Positions 46,380 through 55,033 of a DNA stretch of 64,000 bases are shown in pieces. The position numbers were made by a program, and so were the translations under genes. The number at the start of each line of letters is the position of its first letter. Position 1 is the stretch's first letter. Below the pieces are notes generated by a model, which was given only the letters and a program-made list of their open reading frames with translations, searched no databases and was not told where the DNA came from. Location of the stretch: contig CAVXNJ010000004.1 of assembly GCA_963763135.1 (NCBI GenBank), forward strand, positions 186,001 to 250,000. The letters are read 5' to 3'. This DNA is from JANMZO01 sp963763135. GTDB lineage: Bacteria > Actinomycetota > Acidimicrobiia > Acidimicrobiales > JANYDT01.

Positions 46380-47525
46380 TTATGAAGGCTGAACGCCGAA
46401 TTCCCGTCGGACAGCGTCGGTGTGCCGCCCCAGCGCTGGAACCGGACCGGATTGCAGGTCGTCGCGCCCCGGGGGTCGGGGGATGCTGAACTCGTGGCCT
46501 TCCGGTGTCTCGACCGTAAGTGTTCGCATGGCCGGATGATCCGCGAGTTCGCGGGCGTCGCGGTACCTTGACCACGCCACACCCGCGGTTTCCAGACAGG
46601 CACTGACCTCGGCGGTCGAGTGGGTGGCGAACCACGGTTCAAGTTCAGCGTCGAGCAACGCCCGGTTCTTGTTGCGGTCGTCGTTGTCGGTGAAGGCGTC
46701 TCGTTCGAGGAGCTCCGGCCGGTTCATCGCCGTACACAGCCGTTGCCATTCGCCGTTGTTCTGCACCGCGATCACGATGATGCCGTCTGCGGTGTTGAAC
46801 GGCCGGTAGGGGTAGATCGACGCGTGCCGCATGCCGTGGCGTTCGGTGAAACGGTCGGCGTGTTCGAGATGGAGCATCGGCACGGCCATCCAGTCGGCCA
46901 TGCTGTCGAACATGGAGATCTCGATGTGTCGACCGCGGCCGGTGAGCGATCGTTCGATGAGTGCCTCGAGGACGAGCGCGTGGGCGTTCATGCCGGTCGT
47001 GATATCCGCGGCCGACACACCAACCTTGGCGGGTTCGGCCGGTGAGCCGGTGACGGAGCAGAGGCCGCTCTCAGCTTGCACCAACAGGTCATAAGCGCGC
47101 ATAGATGCGTAGGAGGTGTCCTGTCCGTAACCGACGATCGATGCCACGATTAGCCGGGGGAACCGCTGCTCCAGGACTTCACCGGTCAGACCCATACGGG
47201 CGAGGGAGCCGGGAAGAAGGTTCTGCACGAGGACGTCGGCCCGGCCGAGCAGCTCGTGGAACAAGGCGATGTCGGCAGGTGTCTTCAGGTCGAGTTCGAC
47301 GCTTTCCTTCGACCGGTTGAGCCAGGCGAAGTACGCAGACGTCCCGTGCACCGTGCTGTCGTAGTGACGGGCCATTTCTCCGCCGGGGCGCTCGATCTTG
47401 ATGACGCGGGCGCCACCATCGGCGAGGCGAACGGTGCACATCGGAGCGGCGACCGCCTGTTCGAGCGCGATCACGAGCACGCCTTCGAGCGGCTTAGGAC
47501 TTCGGCCGGTGGGTGGGTTGGTCAT
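46380..47525 (-). CDS. Class III CoA transferase (CaiB/BaiF family)
   Basis: 381 residues. Family blocks: LEGVLVIALEQAVAAPMCTVRLAD, GARVIKIERPGGE, FAWLNRSKESVELDLKTP, DVLVQNLLPG, and the catalytic Asp in VSAADITTGMNA (about residue 173). It moves CoA between carboxylic acids; the substrate is unknown. It is divergent from the ThDP decarboxylase operon, suggesting a shared catabolic pathway. A 12-bp direct repeat (TTTCGATCACCG twice) lies just upstream of its start (about 47548-47577). Confidence 0.85.
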   Translation of the reverse strand: MTNPPTGRSPKPLEGVLVIALEQAVAAPMCTVRLADGGARVIKIERPGGEMARHYDSTVHGTSAYFAWLNRSKESVELDLKTPADIALFHELLGRADVLVQNLLPGSLARMGLTGEVLEQRFPRLIVASIVGYGQDTSYASMRAYDLLVQAESGLCSVTGSPAEPAKVGVSAADITTGMNAHALVLEALIERSLTGRGRHIEISMFDSMADWMAVPMLHLEHADRFTERHGMRHASIYPYRPFNTADGIIVIAVQNNGEWQRLCTAMNRPELLERDAFTDNDDRNKNRALLDAELEPWFATHSTAEVSACLETAGVAWSRYRDARELADHPAMRTLTVETPEGHEFSIPRPPGRDDLQSGPVPALGRHTDAVRREFGVQPS

Positions 47526-47640
47526 AGCAGCCAGCTGCCCAGCTCAGCCATTTCGATCACCGTTTCGATCACCGTTTCGAACGCAACCATACGCACCGAT
47601 CCGATTCTACGGGTGCGCCGGGCCGCTACGGTGATAGCCC

Positions 47641-47697
47641 ATGAACCCCATCGGTCGAATATCGGCCCGCCCGTCAGACGCCCGACAGCAACCATGA
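47641..47697 (+). CDS. Possible 18-codon leader ORF
   Basis: A TACGGT box (47627-47632) ends 8 nt before ATG 47641, which starts a frame of 18 codons (MNPIGRISARPSDARQQP) whose TGA overlaps the ATG of the decarboxylase alpha gene (ATGA at 47694). Such a leaderless mini-ORF could couple translation or act as an attenuating leader. Its product shows no known motif. Confidence 0.35.
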   Translation: MNPIGRISARPSDARQQP

Positions 47698-48230
47698 ATG
47701 TCGACGAGCTGAATACTGTCACCGATATCGATTGGCCATCGGCGGTGCACGAGGTGCTCGGGCGAGCCGGCGTCGGCCTCGTCAGCTACGTGCCGGATGC
47801 CGGCCATTCGGCGCTGATCAACCTGTGCATCGCGGATGAACACATCGCGACCAACGTGCTGACCACGGAGGAAGAGGGCATAGCCATCTCGACCGGCGCC
47901 TGGCTGGGCGGCACCCGGTCGGCGATCCTCATGCAGTCGTCGGGGGTTGGCAACTGCATCAACATGCTGTCGCTGCCGGTGATTGCAAGGGTGCCGCTGC
48001 TCATGCTGGTGACGATGCGGGGGGAGTGGGCCGAGTTCAACCCGTGGCAGACCCCCATGAGCCGGGCCACTGAGGCGAGCCTCACTGCTATCGGTGTCAC
48101 GGTGATGCGCGCCGGTACGGCACTCGACGTGATCGAAACGGTGGAACAGGCGACCACGATGGCGTTCGACGGTGACCAGCAGGTCGCGATCCTGATCAGC
48201 CAGCGGCTGCTCGGCAAGAAGCGGTGGTGA
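47694..48230 (+). CDS. ThDP-dependent decarboxylase, alpha (PYR-type) subunit
   Basis: 178 residues with the Pyr domain of two-subunit ThDP decarboxylases: LGRAGVGLVSYVPDAGHSAL, TTEEEGIAISTGAWLGG (the conserved Glu that activates ThDP), ILMQSSGVGNCINMLSLPV and MRGEWAEFNPWQ. This layout matches sulfopyruvate decarboxylase ComD or phosphonopyruvate decarboxylase; the substrate is unknown. The beta subunit gene follows with a 4-bp overlap (GTGA). Confidence 0.75.
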   Translation: MNVDELNTVTDIDWPSAVHEVLGRAGVGLVSYVPDAGHSALINLCIADEHIATNVLTTEEEGIAISTGAWLGGTRSAILMQSSGVGNCINMLSLPVIARVPLLMLVTMRGEWAEFNPWQTPMSRATEASLTAIGVTVMRAGTALDVIETVEQATTMAFDGDQQVAILISQRLLGKKRW

Positions 48231-48829
48231 CCACGATGCCTGAGATTCCAACGGTTCTTGACCGACGCAGTGCCGTCGCCTCGTTGCTCGCCGATCGCGG
48301 TGACACGCTCGTGGTGACCGGCCTCGGCTCGCCGACCTACGACGTCCACGCCGCCGGCGACCACGATGGCAACTACTACCTCTGGGGTGCGATGGGCGGC
48401 GCAGCGCTGGTGGGCTTCGGTCTGGCCCAGGCGCAACCCGGACGGCGGGTGATGGTGATCACCGGCGACGGGGAGCAACTCATGGCCCTCGGTGGACTGG
48501 CGACCATCGCCGCGGCTCGCCCGGCCAACCTCGACATCGTCGTGCTCGACAACGAGCACTACGGCGAAACCGGGATGCAGACGAGCCACACCGGCCTGGG
48601 CGTCGACCTGGCCGCCGTCGGCGCCGCCCTCGGGTTCGCGGACAGCCGCGTGGTTACCTCGGCTGAGGGGCTCACGCAATTCATCAGCGACCTGGCGGTT
48701 ACCCCCGGTGGGCCCCGGCTGGCGGTCCTGAAAGTTCGTGCCGAGAACCTGCCCCGCAGCATGCCGTCGCGTGACGCGGTCCACATCAAGAACCGGTTCC
48801 GTTCGCACCTCGGGCTCAACCCCAATTGA
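48227..48829 (+). CDS. ThDP-dependent decarboxylase, beta (PP-type) subunit
   Basis: 200 residues from GTG 48227 (GTGA overlap; ATG 48236 is an alternative). The ThDP/Mg motif reads GDGEQLMALGGLATIAA and ends VLDNEHYGETG, the GDG...N pattern. Together with the alpha subunit it makes a ComDE-like decarboxylase that could act on sulfopyruvate, phosphonopyruvate or a related 2-oxoacid. A FAD oxidoreductase gene follows after 55 bp. Confidence 0.75.
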   Translation: MTTMPEIPTVLDRRSAVASLLADRGDTLVVTGLGSPTYDVHAAGDHDGNYYLWGAMGGAALVGFGLAQAQPGRRVMVITGDGEQLMALGGLATIAAARPANLDIVVLDNEHYGETGMQTSHTGLGVDLAAVGAALGFADSRVVTSAEGLTQFISDLAVTPGGPRLAVLKVRAENLPRSMPSRDAVHIKNRFRSHLGLNPN

Positions 48830-48884
48830 TGCGACGCCGCGGTCACGGCATCCAACAGGCATCGGATCGCCCGAGCAGTCGGTC

Positions 48885-50063
48885 GTGAGCGGATCACGAA
48901 CCGGCCGGATTGTGATCGTCGGCGGAGCGATCGTCGGCAGCTTCTGCGCCTGGGAACTGCGTCGAGCCGGCCACACCGGCCCGATCACCGTGCTTGATAA
49001 GGACATGACCTACGAGCGGTCGTCGACCGCGTTGTCGGCGGCGTCGATCCGCACCCAGTTCGGCACCCCCACTTGTATCGCCATGAGCCTTCATGCTGTC
49101 GATCTCTTCCGAAACCTCAGATCGCAATTCGGCGAAGACGACGCGGACATCGGTTACATCGAGGGCGGGTACCTGATCCTCGGCGCACCCGATCAGGTCG
49201 AGGAGCGGGCGGCGGCCGCCGAGATGCAGTGCACTCACGGAGCGGATGTCGTCGCCCTCACCGGTAACGACCTTCACTCCCGGTTTCCGCACTTCAACTT
49301 CGACGACGTCGGGATCGGCACGTTCGGTCGTTCCGGTGAAGGATGGTTCGACGCCTGGAGTCTGCTGTCGCTCGTGAAGCGCGCTGCTCGCCGTCTGGGC
49401 GTCGAGTACGTCCAGGCCGCGGTCACCGGATTTGAGACGATCGGCGACGCAATCAGCGGTGTGAACCTCGTGACGGGCGAGACGCTTGCGTGCGACACGT
49501 GTGTTCTGTCGGCCGGTGCGCTGTCCGGTCGGCTGGCGCGGTCGATCGGGATCGATCTGCCGGTGGTGCCGAAGAAGCGGTCGGTGTTCAACTTCCAGGC
49601 TCCGGTGCCGCGGGAGGGTTTCCCGATGCTCTTCGACTCATCGGGCATCTGGGCGCGGCCCGATGGCGACGGCTTTATCGGTGGTATCCAGCCTGCCCCG
49701 GCCGACGACCACGATGCCGACGACGACTTCGAGCCGCATCGCGACCTGTTCGAGGAGGTCTACTGGCCGTTCCTCGTCCACCGTATTCCGGCAATGGATC
49801 AGCTCCGACTTCGCCGTTCGTGGGCTGGCCACTACGAGGTCAACCTGCTCGACCACAACGCCGTCATCGGGCCGCACCACGTCTACGCCAATCTCGTCTT
49901 CGCCACCGGCTTCTCCGGCCACGGCGTGATGCACGCTCCGGCGGCGGGCCGAGGAGTCGCTGAGCTCATCACCAGGGGCAGGTACGAAACGATCGACCTG
50001 ACCCCGCTCGGATGGGATCGAATCTGCGACCAGCGGCCGATGCACGAGACGATCATCTACTGA
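48885..50063 (+). CDS. FAD-dependent oxidoreductase (DAO family)
   Basis: 392 residues. Rossmann FAD site IVIVGGAIVGSFCAWELRRA at the N-terminus; then SALSAASIRTQFGTP, YIEGGYLILG, and the C-terminal NLVFATGFSGHGVMHAPA typical of DAO/FOXRED1-like amine or hydroxyacid oxidases. Start GTG 48885 directly precedes the FAD strand; the frame is open to 48738 inside the preceding gene. It probably supplies the 2-oxoacid used by the adjacent decarboxylase; this is inference from neighbourhood. Confidence 0.8.
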   Translation: MSGSRTGRIVIVGGAIVGSFCAWELRRAGHTGPITVLDKDMTYERSSTALSAASIRTQFGTPTCIAMSLHAVDLFRNLRSQFGEDDADIGYIEGGYLILGAPDQVEERAAAAEMQCTHGADVVALTGNDLHSRFPHFNFDDVGIGTFGRSGEGWFDAWSLLSLVKRAARRLGVEYVQAAVTGFETIGDAISGVNLVTGETLACDTCVLSAGALSGRLARSIGIDLPVVPKKRSVFNFQAPVPREGFPMLFDSSGIWARPDGDGFIGGIQPAPADDHDADDDFEPHRDLFEEVYWPFLVHRIPAMDQLRLRRSWAGHYEVNLLDHNAVIGPHHVYANLVFATGFSGHGVMHAPAAGRGVAELITRGRYETIDLTPLGWDRICDQRPMHETIIY

Positions 50064-50087
50064 CCAACCCGGGCGCCCGGGTCGGTC
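50062..50087. promoter_or_regulatory. 26-bp palindrome in front of aroB
   Basis: A perfect central 16-bp palindrome ACCCGGGCGCCCGGGT extended by GACC/GGTC arms, with no loop. It overlaps the last bases of the FAD oxidoreductase and ends 11 bp before the aroB ATG. It could be an operator or terminator; a CACAAT box follows immediately. The absence of a loop favours a protein-binding dimer site. Confidence 0.45.
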
Positions 50088-50098
50088 ACAATGGGGGG

Positions 50099-51196
50099 AT
50101 GCGAGTTGTCACCGTGTCTCTGCCCGATGGTCGTTCCTACGACGTTCACGTCGGGCCGGGCGTGCGCAGCGAGTTGGCGGCGGTGGTTGCGGCTGTCGCG
50201 CCTAAGGCCAAGCGGGCGGCGATCCTCTCGCAGCATGCGATCGCCGATAGCTGGGGTTCGGTCGACCCGGGCATCGAGAGCCGGCACTTTTCGATTGGAA
50301 ACGGTGAGCAGTACAAGACCATGTCGACGGTCGAAGAACTTTGCCGAGAGTGGTCGCTGTGGGGAATGACCCGCAACGATGTGGTGATCGCCGTCGGTGG
50401 TGGTCTGGTGACCGATGTCGGTGGGTTTGCTTCATCGATCTACCTCCGGGGAGTGAAGGTCATCTACGTTTCGACCACCTTGCTGGGCATGATCGACGCA
50501 GCGATCGGTGGCAAGACCGGTGTGAACCTGCCCGAAGGCAAGAACCTCATCGGAACCTTCACCCAGCCGGCGGCGGTCCTATGCGACACCGAAGCGCTCG
50601 CCACGATGCCACCGCGCGAGCTGCGGTCCGGTCTCGGAGAAATGGCGAAGTACCACTTCCTCGAAGGAACGCCGCCTCTCACCAAGACGCCCGGCGGGCT
50701 GGAGTCCCTCGACCTCGAACAACGGATTGCCCGGTGCATCGAGATCAAAGCGCAGGTTGTCGAAGCCGACGAGAAGGAGGGCGGTCTCCGCGCCATCCTC
50801 AACTACGGCCACACGCTGGCCCATGCGCTGGAGATTGCCGACAACTTCGAGATCATGCACGGCGAGGCCGTCGCCCTGGGGCTCGGCTACGCCGCCGAGG
50901 TCGCGTTTCGTCTGGGGCGGATCGACCGGGCCCGGGTCGACGAGCACTATCGCATCGTCTCGTCCCATGAACTCGATACCAAACTGACCAAGTCGTACGG
51001 GGCACAGCAGCTCCTGGGGCTGATGGGCCGCGATAAGAAGGCGCTCGACGGCATCACCTTCGTGCTCGATGGCCCGAACGGCGTCGAATCGGTCACCGGG
51101 ATCGACCGGGCGGTTCTGATCGATGCGCTCGCCGCGGTGACGCCTGCTCCGGCTGAGACGTCGGCTGAGGTGTCGGCTGCCGCTGTGCAAGGCTGA
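50099..51196 (+). CDS. aroB: 3-Dehydroquinate synthase
   Basis: 365 residues. Conserved blocks include NGEQYKTMSTVEELC, VIAVGGGLVTDVGGFASSIYLRGV (NAD site), STTLLGMIDAAIGGKTGVNL, GLGEMAKYHFLEG and NYGHTLAHALE (zinc ligands). It makes 3-dehydroquinate from DAHP in the shikimate pathway. The ATG at 50099 is chosen because the longer frame from 50012 lies in the preceding gene. aroQ and pepQ follow closely in the usual order. Confidence 0.95.
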   Translation: MRVVTVSLPDGRSYDVHVGPGVRSELAAVVAAVAPKAKRAAILSQHAIADSWGSVDPGIESRHFSIGNGEQYKTMSTVEELCREWSLWGMTRNDVVIAVGGGLVTDVGGFASSIYLRGVKVIYVSTTLLGMIDAAIGGKTGVNLPEGKNLIGTFTQPAAVLCDTEALATMPPRELRSGLGEMAKYHFLEGTPPLTKTPGGLESLDLEQRIARCIEIKAQVVEADEKEGGLRAILNYGHTLAHALEIADNFEIMHGEAVALGLGYAAEVAFRLGRIDRARVDEHYRIVSSHELDTKLTKSYGAQQLLGLMGRDKKALDGITFVLDGPNGVESVTGIDRAVLIDALAAVTPAPAETSAEVSAAAVQG

Positions 51197-51201
51197 GCTT
51201 C

Positions 51202-51657
51202 ATGACCGAACGCCCGATTGTGCTGCTCCTGAGCGGTCCCAACCTGAATCTTCTGGGGACCCGACAGCCGGAGATCTACGGAACCACCACGCTCGCCGAT
51301 CTCGTTGCACTTGCGTCGCATACTGCGGCGGAAAACGGGTTGAGTCTTGAGCACCTCCAGTCGGCGAACGAGTCGGTGCTCGTCGATGCGGTCCACGGAG
51401 CCCGCAACCGTTGCGCGGCAATCGTCGTCAACGCCGGTGCGCTCACGCACTACAGCTGGGCGCTGCACGATGCGCTCAACACTTTCGAAGGGGTGAAGGT
51501 GGAACTGCATATCTCGAACACCCACGCACGCGACTCCTGGCGTCACACCTCGGTGATCGCCGGAACCGTCCACGGATCGGTCCAGGGCTTCGGGTCCGAT
51601 GGTTACGTTCTGGCGGTCGAAGGCGCTGCGCGCTTGCTACGTGCGCGTAGCAAGTAG
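51202..51657 (+). CDS. aroQ: Type II 3-dehydroquinate dehydratase
   Basis: 151 residues. LLSGPNLNLLGTRQPEIYG with the catalytic Tyr, ALTHYSWALHDAL and VELHISNTHARDSWRHTSV are the diagnostic motifs. It dehydrates 3-dehydroquinate to 3-dehydroshikimate. Starts 5 bp after aroB. Confidence 0.95.
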   Translation: MTERPIVLLLSGPNLNLLGTRQPEIYGTTTLADLVALASHTAAENGLSLEHLQSANESVLVDAVHGARNRCAAIVVNAGALTHYSWALHDALNTFEGVKVELHISNTHARDSWRHTSVIAGTVHGSVQGFGSDGYVLAVEGAARLLRARSK

Positions 51658-51668
51658 TAGGTGTACAT

Positions 51669-52844
51669 ATGACCATGTCCGATGACGAGATCCGGTCTGC
51701 CATTGCGGTGGGCCACGATTTCAACGCTGCACTTCCTCGAATTGATACGGGTGCAAGACTCGCGACCCTGCAGGCGTCGGTGTTTGCCGATGACGGCGGT
51801 CCCGATGCGCTGCTCGTTACCAACCTGATCAACGTCCGTTACCTCACCGGTTTCACCGGATCGGCCGGACGGCTTCTCGTCACGGCCGCCGACGCGGTGT
51901 TCATCTCCGACGGTCGTTACGCCGAGCAGGCGGCCGGTGAGCTGGCGGCAACCAACTGTTCAGCGCGCATAGAAATCCGCCGAACCGTCGAAGACCAGAA
52001 GGCATTGCTCGAGGAGCTGATCTCCACATTTGCGATCCGGCGACTCGGTCTCGAATCCACCCACGTGTCGTGGGCTGCGGCAGAGGACTACCGCGAGTTG
52101 CTCACCGGCGTCGATGATTCGGAGCTGGTGGCGATGAAGGAGATCGTGGAGCGCCTCCGTCGGACCAAGGATGCAGCCGAGTTGGCGCGTCTGGCGCGAG
52201 CGTCGGCCATCGCCGACGCGGCGCTGCTGAAGGTGATTCCCAGGTTGACTGAGAGGCCGACGGAGTTGGCCTTCGCCCGGATGCTGGAGTCCGCCATGGC
52301 CGATCTCGGTTCGGAAGCGCCGAGCTTCGATACGATCATCGCGGGCGGACCGAATGCCAGTCGTCCGCACCACAGCCCTTCCGATCGCACGATTGAGTTG
52401 GGCGACGAGGTGATCTGCGACTTCGGGGCAACCATCGACGGCTACCACTCCGACATGACCCGCACGGTGTACGTCGGAGAACCGGCCATGAAGCAGAAAC
52501 GTCACTTCGGCGTGGTTCGCGCCGCGCAGAGTGCGGGCGTCGCTGCGGTGCGGTCCGGCGCAAGCGGTGTGGAGATCGATCAGGCGTGTCGCGACGTGAT
52601 CGCCTCCGCCGGTTGGGGTGACTTTTTCGTACATGGCACGGGGCACGGCAGCGGACTGCTGATCCACGAAGACCCGTGGGCCGGCCAAACGAGCCGAAGC
52701 ATTCTCCAGACCGCCGACATCTTGACGGTCGAGCCCGGGGTCTACCTACCGGGTGAGGGCGGCGTGCGCATCGAAGACTCGCTCGTGGTCTGCGAAGCGG
52801 GCTCGGTCTCGTTGACCCGGGCCCCCTACGACCTGATCGTGTAG
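51669..52844 (+). CDS. Xaa-Pro aminopeptidase / M24B metallopeptidase
   Basis: 391 residues. Creatinase N-terminal domain (NLINVRYLTGFTGSAGRLLV) then the pita-bread metallopeptidase: metal ligands in DEVICDFGATIDGYHSDMTR, HGTGHGSGLLIHE, EPGVYLPGEGGVRIEDSLVV. It removes N-terminal residues before proline. The pepQ-efp-nusB order is standard in actinobacteria. Confidence 0.9.
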   Translation: MTMSDDEIRSAIAVGHDFNAALPRIDTGARLATLQASVFADDGGPDALLVTNLINVRYLTGFTGSAGRLLVTAADAVFISDGRYAEQAAGELAATNCSARIEIRRTVEDQKALLEELISTFAIRRLGLESTHVSWAAAEDYRELLTGVDDSELVAMKEIVERLRRTKDAAELARLARASAIADAALLKVIPRLTERPTELAFARMLESAMADLGSEAPSFDTIIAGGPNASRPHHSPSDRTIELGDEVICDFGATIDGYHSDMTRTVYVGEPAMKQKRHFGVVRAAQSAGVAAVRSGASGVEIDQACRDVIASAGWGDFFVHGTGHGSGLLIHEDPWAGQTSRSILQTADILTVEPGVYLPGEGGVRIEDSLVVCEAGSVSLTRAPYDLIV

Positions 52845-52856
52845 CCAGGTTCTGTT

Positions 52857-52935
52857 GCTCCGGAGTCTGTTCTCCGGAGTTTTGGTGCTCCGGAGTCGAA
52901 AAGTCGGTCGGGGGCGTACGAAGTGACTCCGGAGC
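52857..52935. repeat. Palindromic repeat family C upstream of the secreted orphan
   Basis: A full 49-bp copy (52887-52935, GCTCCGGAGTC ... GACTCCGGAGC) preceded by a half-copy with GCTCCGGAGTC and CTCCGGAGT at 52857-52880. The gene at 53005 is followed by two further copies. Confidence 0.9.
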
Positions 52936-53004
52936 GGGCCGGAACCTGGCCGCAGACCGAGGTTGGATGGGTCCGTAAGGAATTGGCGCCGCCTAGGGTT
53001 GCGT

Positions 53005-55008
53005 ATGCGGAAATGGCGGGTGCTCGTTGTTTTGGCGAGCGTGCTGACAACGGTGGTGGTTTCGACGCTGACAACCGACCTAGGTCAGGCGTCGGCCAAG
53101 ACCGTGAAGAAGGCCGTTGCGAAGAACGTCGTCTGCCCACCCGGCTACTTCCCAGCTGAAGACGTGACGCGCATCGCCGCCGATCTCGATGGCGACGGGT
53201 TCACGGACTGCGTGGAAATGATCGTTACGTCACGCGCCACCCCGGGGCGAGAGACCCTACGGGTCCGATACTCGTCGGGAGGAAGCTCGCAGATAGCGCT
53301 CCCGTATGCGTGGGCTTTGGACAGCATGCGTACGTCTGAGCCGAAATTCATCTGGTTGCGGGACGGGTCGCCGTACCCGAATTCTCCTGGCCAGTCGCCT
53401 GAGCCCGACGTGTTTCGGCTGGTGGTGCTTCGCGGCAAGCGACTCACCACAGTGCCGGATGACGACGGCGTACTGGTAAGTGCCGAATCGGCGTGGTTCA
53501 GCTGCTCAGCGAACGGCGATGTCTTGAGACATTCGGCGGTCCGCGATCCATCGCGTCTGCGGGTTTGGACCCAGCACTTCTCCACCGGCGGCACCAGGCT
53601 TCAGGCGGAGGGATCTGAGGTTCTCTCCGACGCCGTTCCGCCACCGGGCGACGGGTGCGGGGTCGGGCCCACGAACCTCGCCTCGGTGTTTCGACCGCGG
53701 CCAGCGAAGTGCGCGTCGTCCGCACCGCTCGGAATTCCGAGCGAGCGGGTGACAGTGAACGGAAGTGCGGTTGACGTGGCGTTTCCTCCGAGTGAAACGG
53801 CCCCCCGGGGTCAGTTCACCGTCAACGGGAAAACCTATGCGGAGCCTGGCGACCACGACGTTTTCGTCCGCTTCAGCGACGGTAGGACTGTCAACCTGGG
53901 CGTGGCCGCGCCGTTCGGCGCGACGGATATTCACGCTGGGGTCTGGGGTGTGCCTGGTAACGAAAAGCTCGTCGTTCGTAGCACCAACGAAGGGTCGACT
54001 TCCGCGCTGAAGACACGGTCGTTTCAGCTCTACTCACTCGTCGGGTGTTCAAGCAAGCGGGTGGTTGGCCCGCAGCAGGCAGCGTTCACGCTGCAATCGA
54101 CGGTCGGCGCTTTCAACCGGTCGCTGCAACAGGTTGAGAAGGGGAAACAGAACTGGCACTGCGAGTCCGACGGTACCCACATCCGGTCGTACCAGCCGAA
54201 CGCCACCTCGGTCTTTTCGATCAGCAACGACTCCCTGACATTCCAGACCGACGAACCTGGAGGGACCATCGCCGATAGTTCGTGTGCGAGTGATTCGCCG
54301 CGCCCATCGGTGGAGCATGGTCCAGTCCCTCGCACCGTGCGGCCCGAACTCGTAGCCGATTACGGGCCCGACGCGGCGGCCGAAGTAGCCGAAATGAACT
54401 CGATCGTCGCACGTGCATCGCAGCGTTGCCTATCGATAAGCGAGGTTCGTAGCTCCATCAGCGAGCGAGTGATCGTTACGCCACAGCCGGACGGGGTCGC
54501 TGCGGTGATCAGCGACCTGCAAACCGCTGGAAGCAGACCCATCACGGTGCTCGACTCGTCGATTCCCTCGTTCGTGAACCAACCGGTTCGCTCTGCCTCG
54601 CGGCCGACCCCGATCGCGCCCAGCCCCAACCCCGCAACGCTGTCGTGGCAAACCACGGGAAACGGCCGAGTGGGGACCGCGACGGTGTCGGTTGGTCCAC
54701 TCTTGAGCGGAATCGCCGTGACGAAGACCGGGACGGCTTCACTGTCGGCGTGGAACTCGGAACGGCAATCCTGGGACAGTGTCGGCTCAGCTCCGTTCGA
54801 TATTCGCCTGCCGGGCGAAGCGCAGGATCCGACGGCTTGCGCAGCGACTTGGTCCACCGGGTCGACGGGTTACAGAACCGTCTTTCCGGTCGAACGGCCC
54901 GTGCCCAAAGGTTCCATCCTGACCTACTCGTTCCCCTTCCCGGATTTGCGGCCCGGGTGGTATCGACTCGACGTGCCGTTTGGTGTGGTCACCTTCGAGG
55001 TGAAGTAG
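53005..55008 (+). CDS. Secreted protein of unknown function
   Basis: 667 residues. Signal peptide MRKWRVLVVLASVLTTVVVS with likely cleavage after GQASA, then a cysteine-containing first domain with a calcium-loop-like AADLDGDGFTDC. No family is recognised; the remaining sequence is Ser/Pro/Arg-rich and beta-like with several cysteines. A TAGGGT box ends 5 nt before the ATG. The gene interrupts the pepQ-efp pair and is bracketed by family C palindromes on both sides. Confidence 0.7.
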   Translation: MRKWRVLVVLASVLTTVVVSTLTTDLGQASAKTVKKAVAKNVVCPPGYFPAEDVTRIAADLDGDGFTDCVEMIVTSRATPGRETLRVRYSSGGSSQIALPYAWALDSMRTSEPKFIWLRDGSPYPNSPGQSPEPDVFRLVVLRGKRLTTVPDDDGVLVSAESAWFSCSANGDVLRHSAVRDPSRLRVWTQHFSTGGTRLQAEGSEVLSDAVPPPGDGCGVGPTNLASVFRPRPAKCASSAPLGIPSERVTVNGSAVDVAFPPSETAPRGQFTVNGKTYAEPGDHDVFVRFSDGRTVNLGVAAPFGATDIHAGVWGVPGNEKLVVRSTNEGSTSALKTRSFQLYSLVGCSSKRVVGPQQAAFTLQSTVGAFNRSLQQVEKGKQNWHCESDGTHIRSYQPNATSVFSISNDSLTFQTDEPGGTIADSSCASDSPRPSVEHGPVPRTVRPELVADYGPDAAAEVAEMNSIVARASQRCLSISEVRSSISERVIVTPQPDGVAAVISDLQTAGSRPITVLDSSIPSFVNQPVRSASRPTPIAPSPNPATLSWQTTGNGRVGTATVSVGPLLSGIAVTKTGTASLSAWNSERQSWDSVGSAPFDIRLPGEAQDPTACAATWSTGSTGYRTVFPVERPVPKGSILTYSFPFPDLRPGWYRLDVPFGVVTFEVK

Positions 55009-55033
55009 CAGGGTTGCGGCCCGACTTTTTGCT

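Noticed and set aside
47256..47693. N-terminal extension of the decarboxylase alpha gene to 47256
   Set aside because: It would overlap the divergent CoA transferase gene and lacks conserved residues; ATG 47694 begins the domain.
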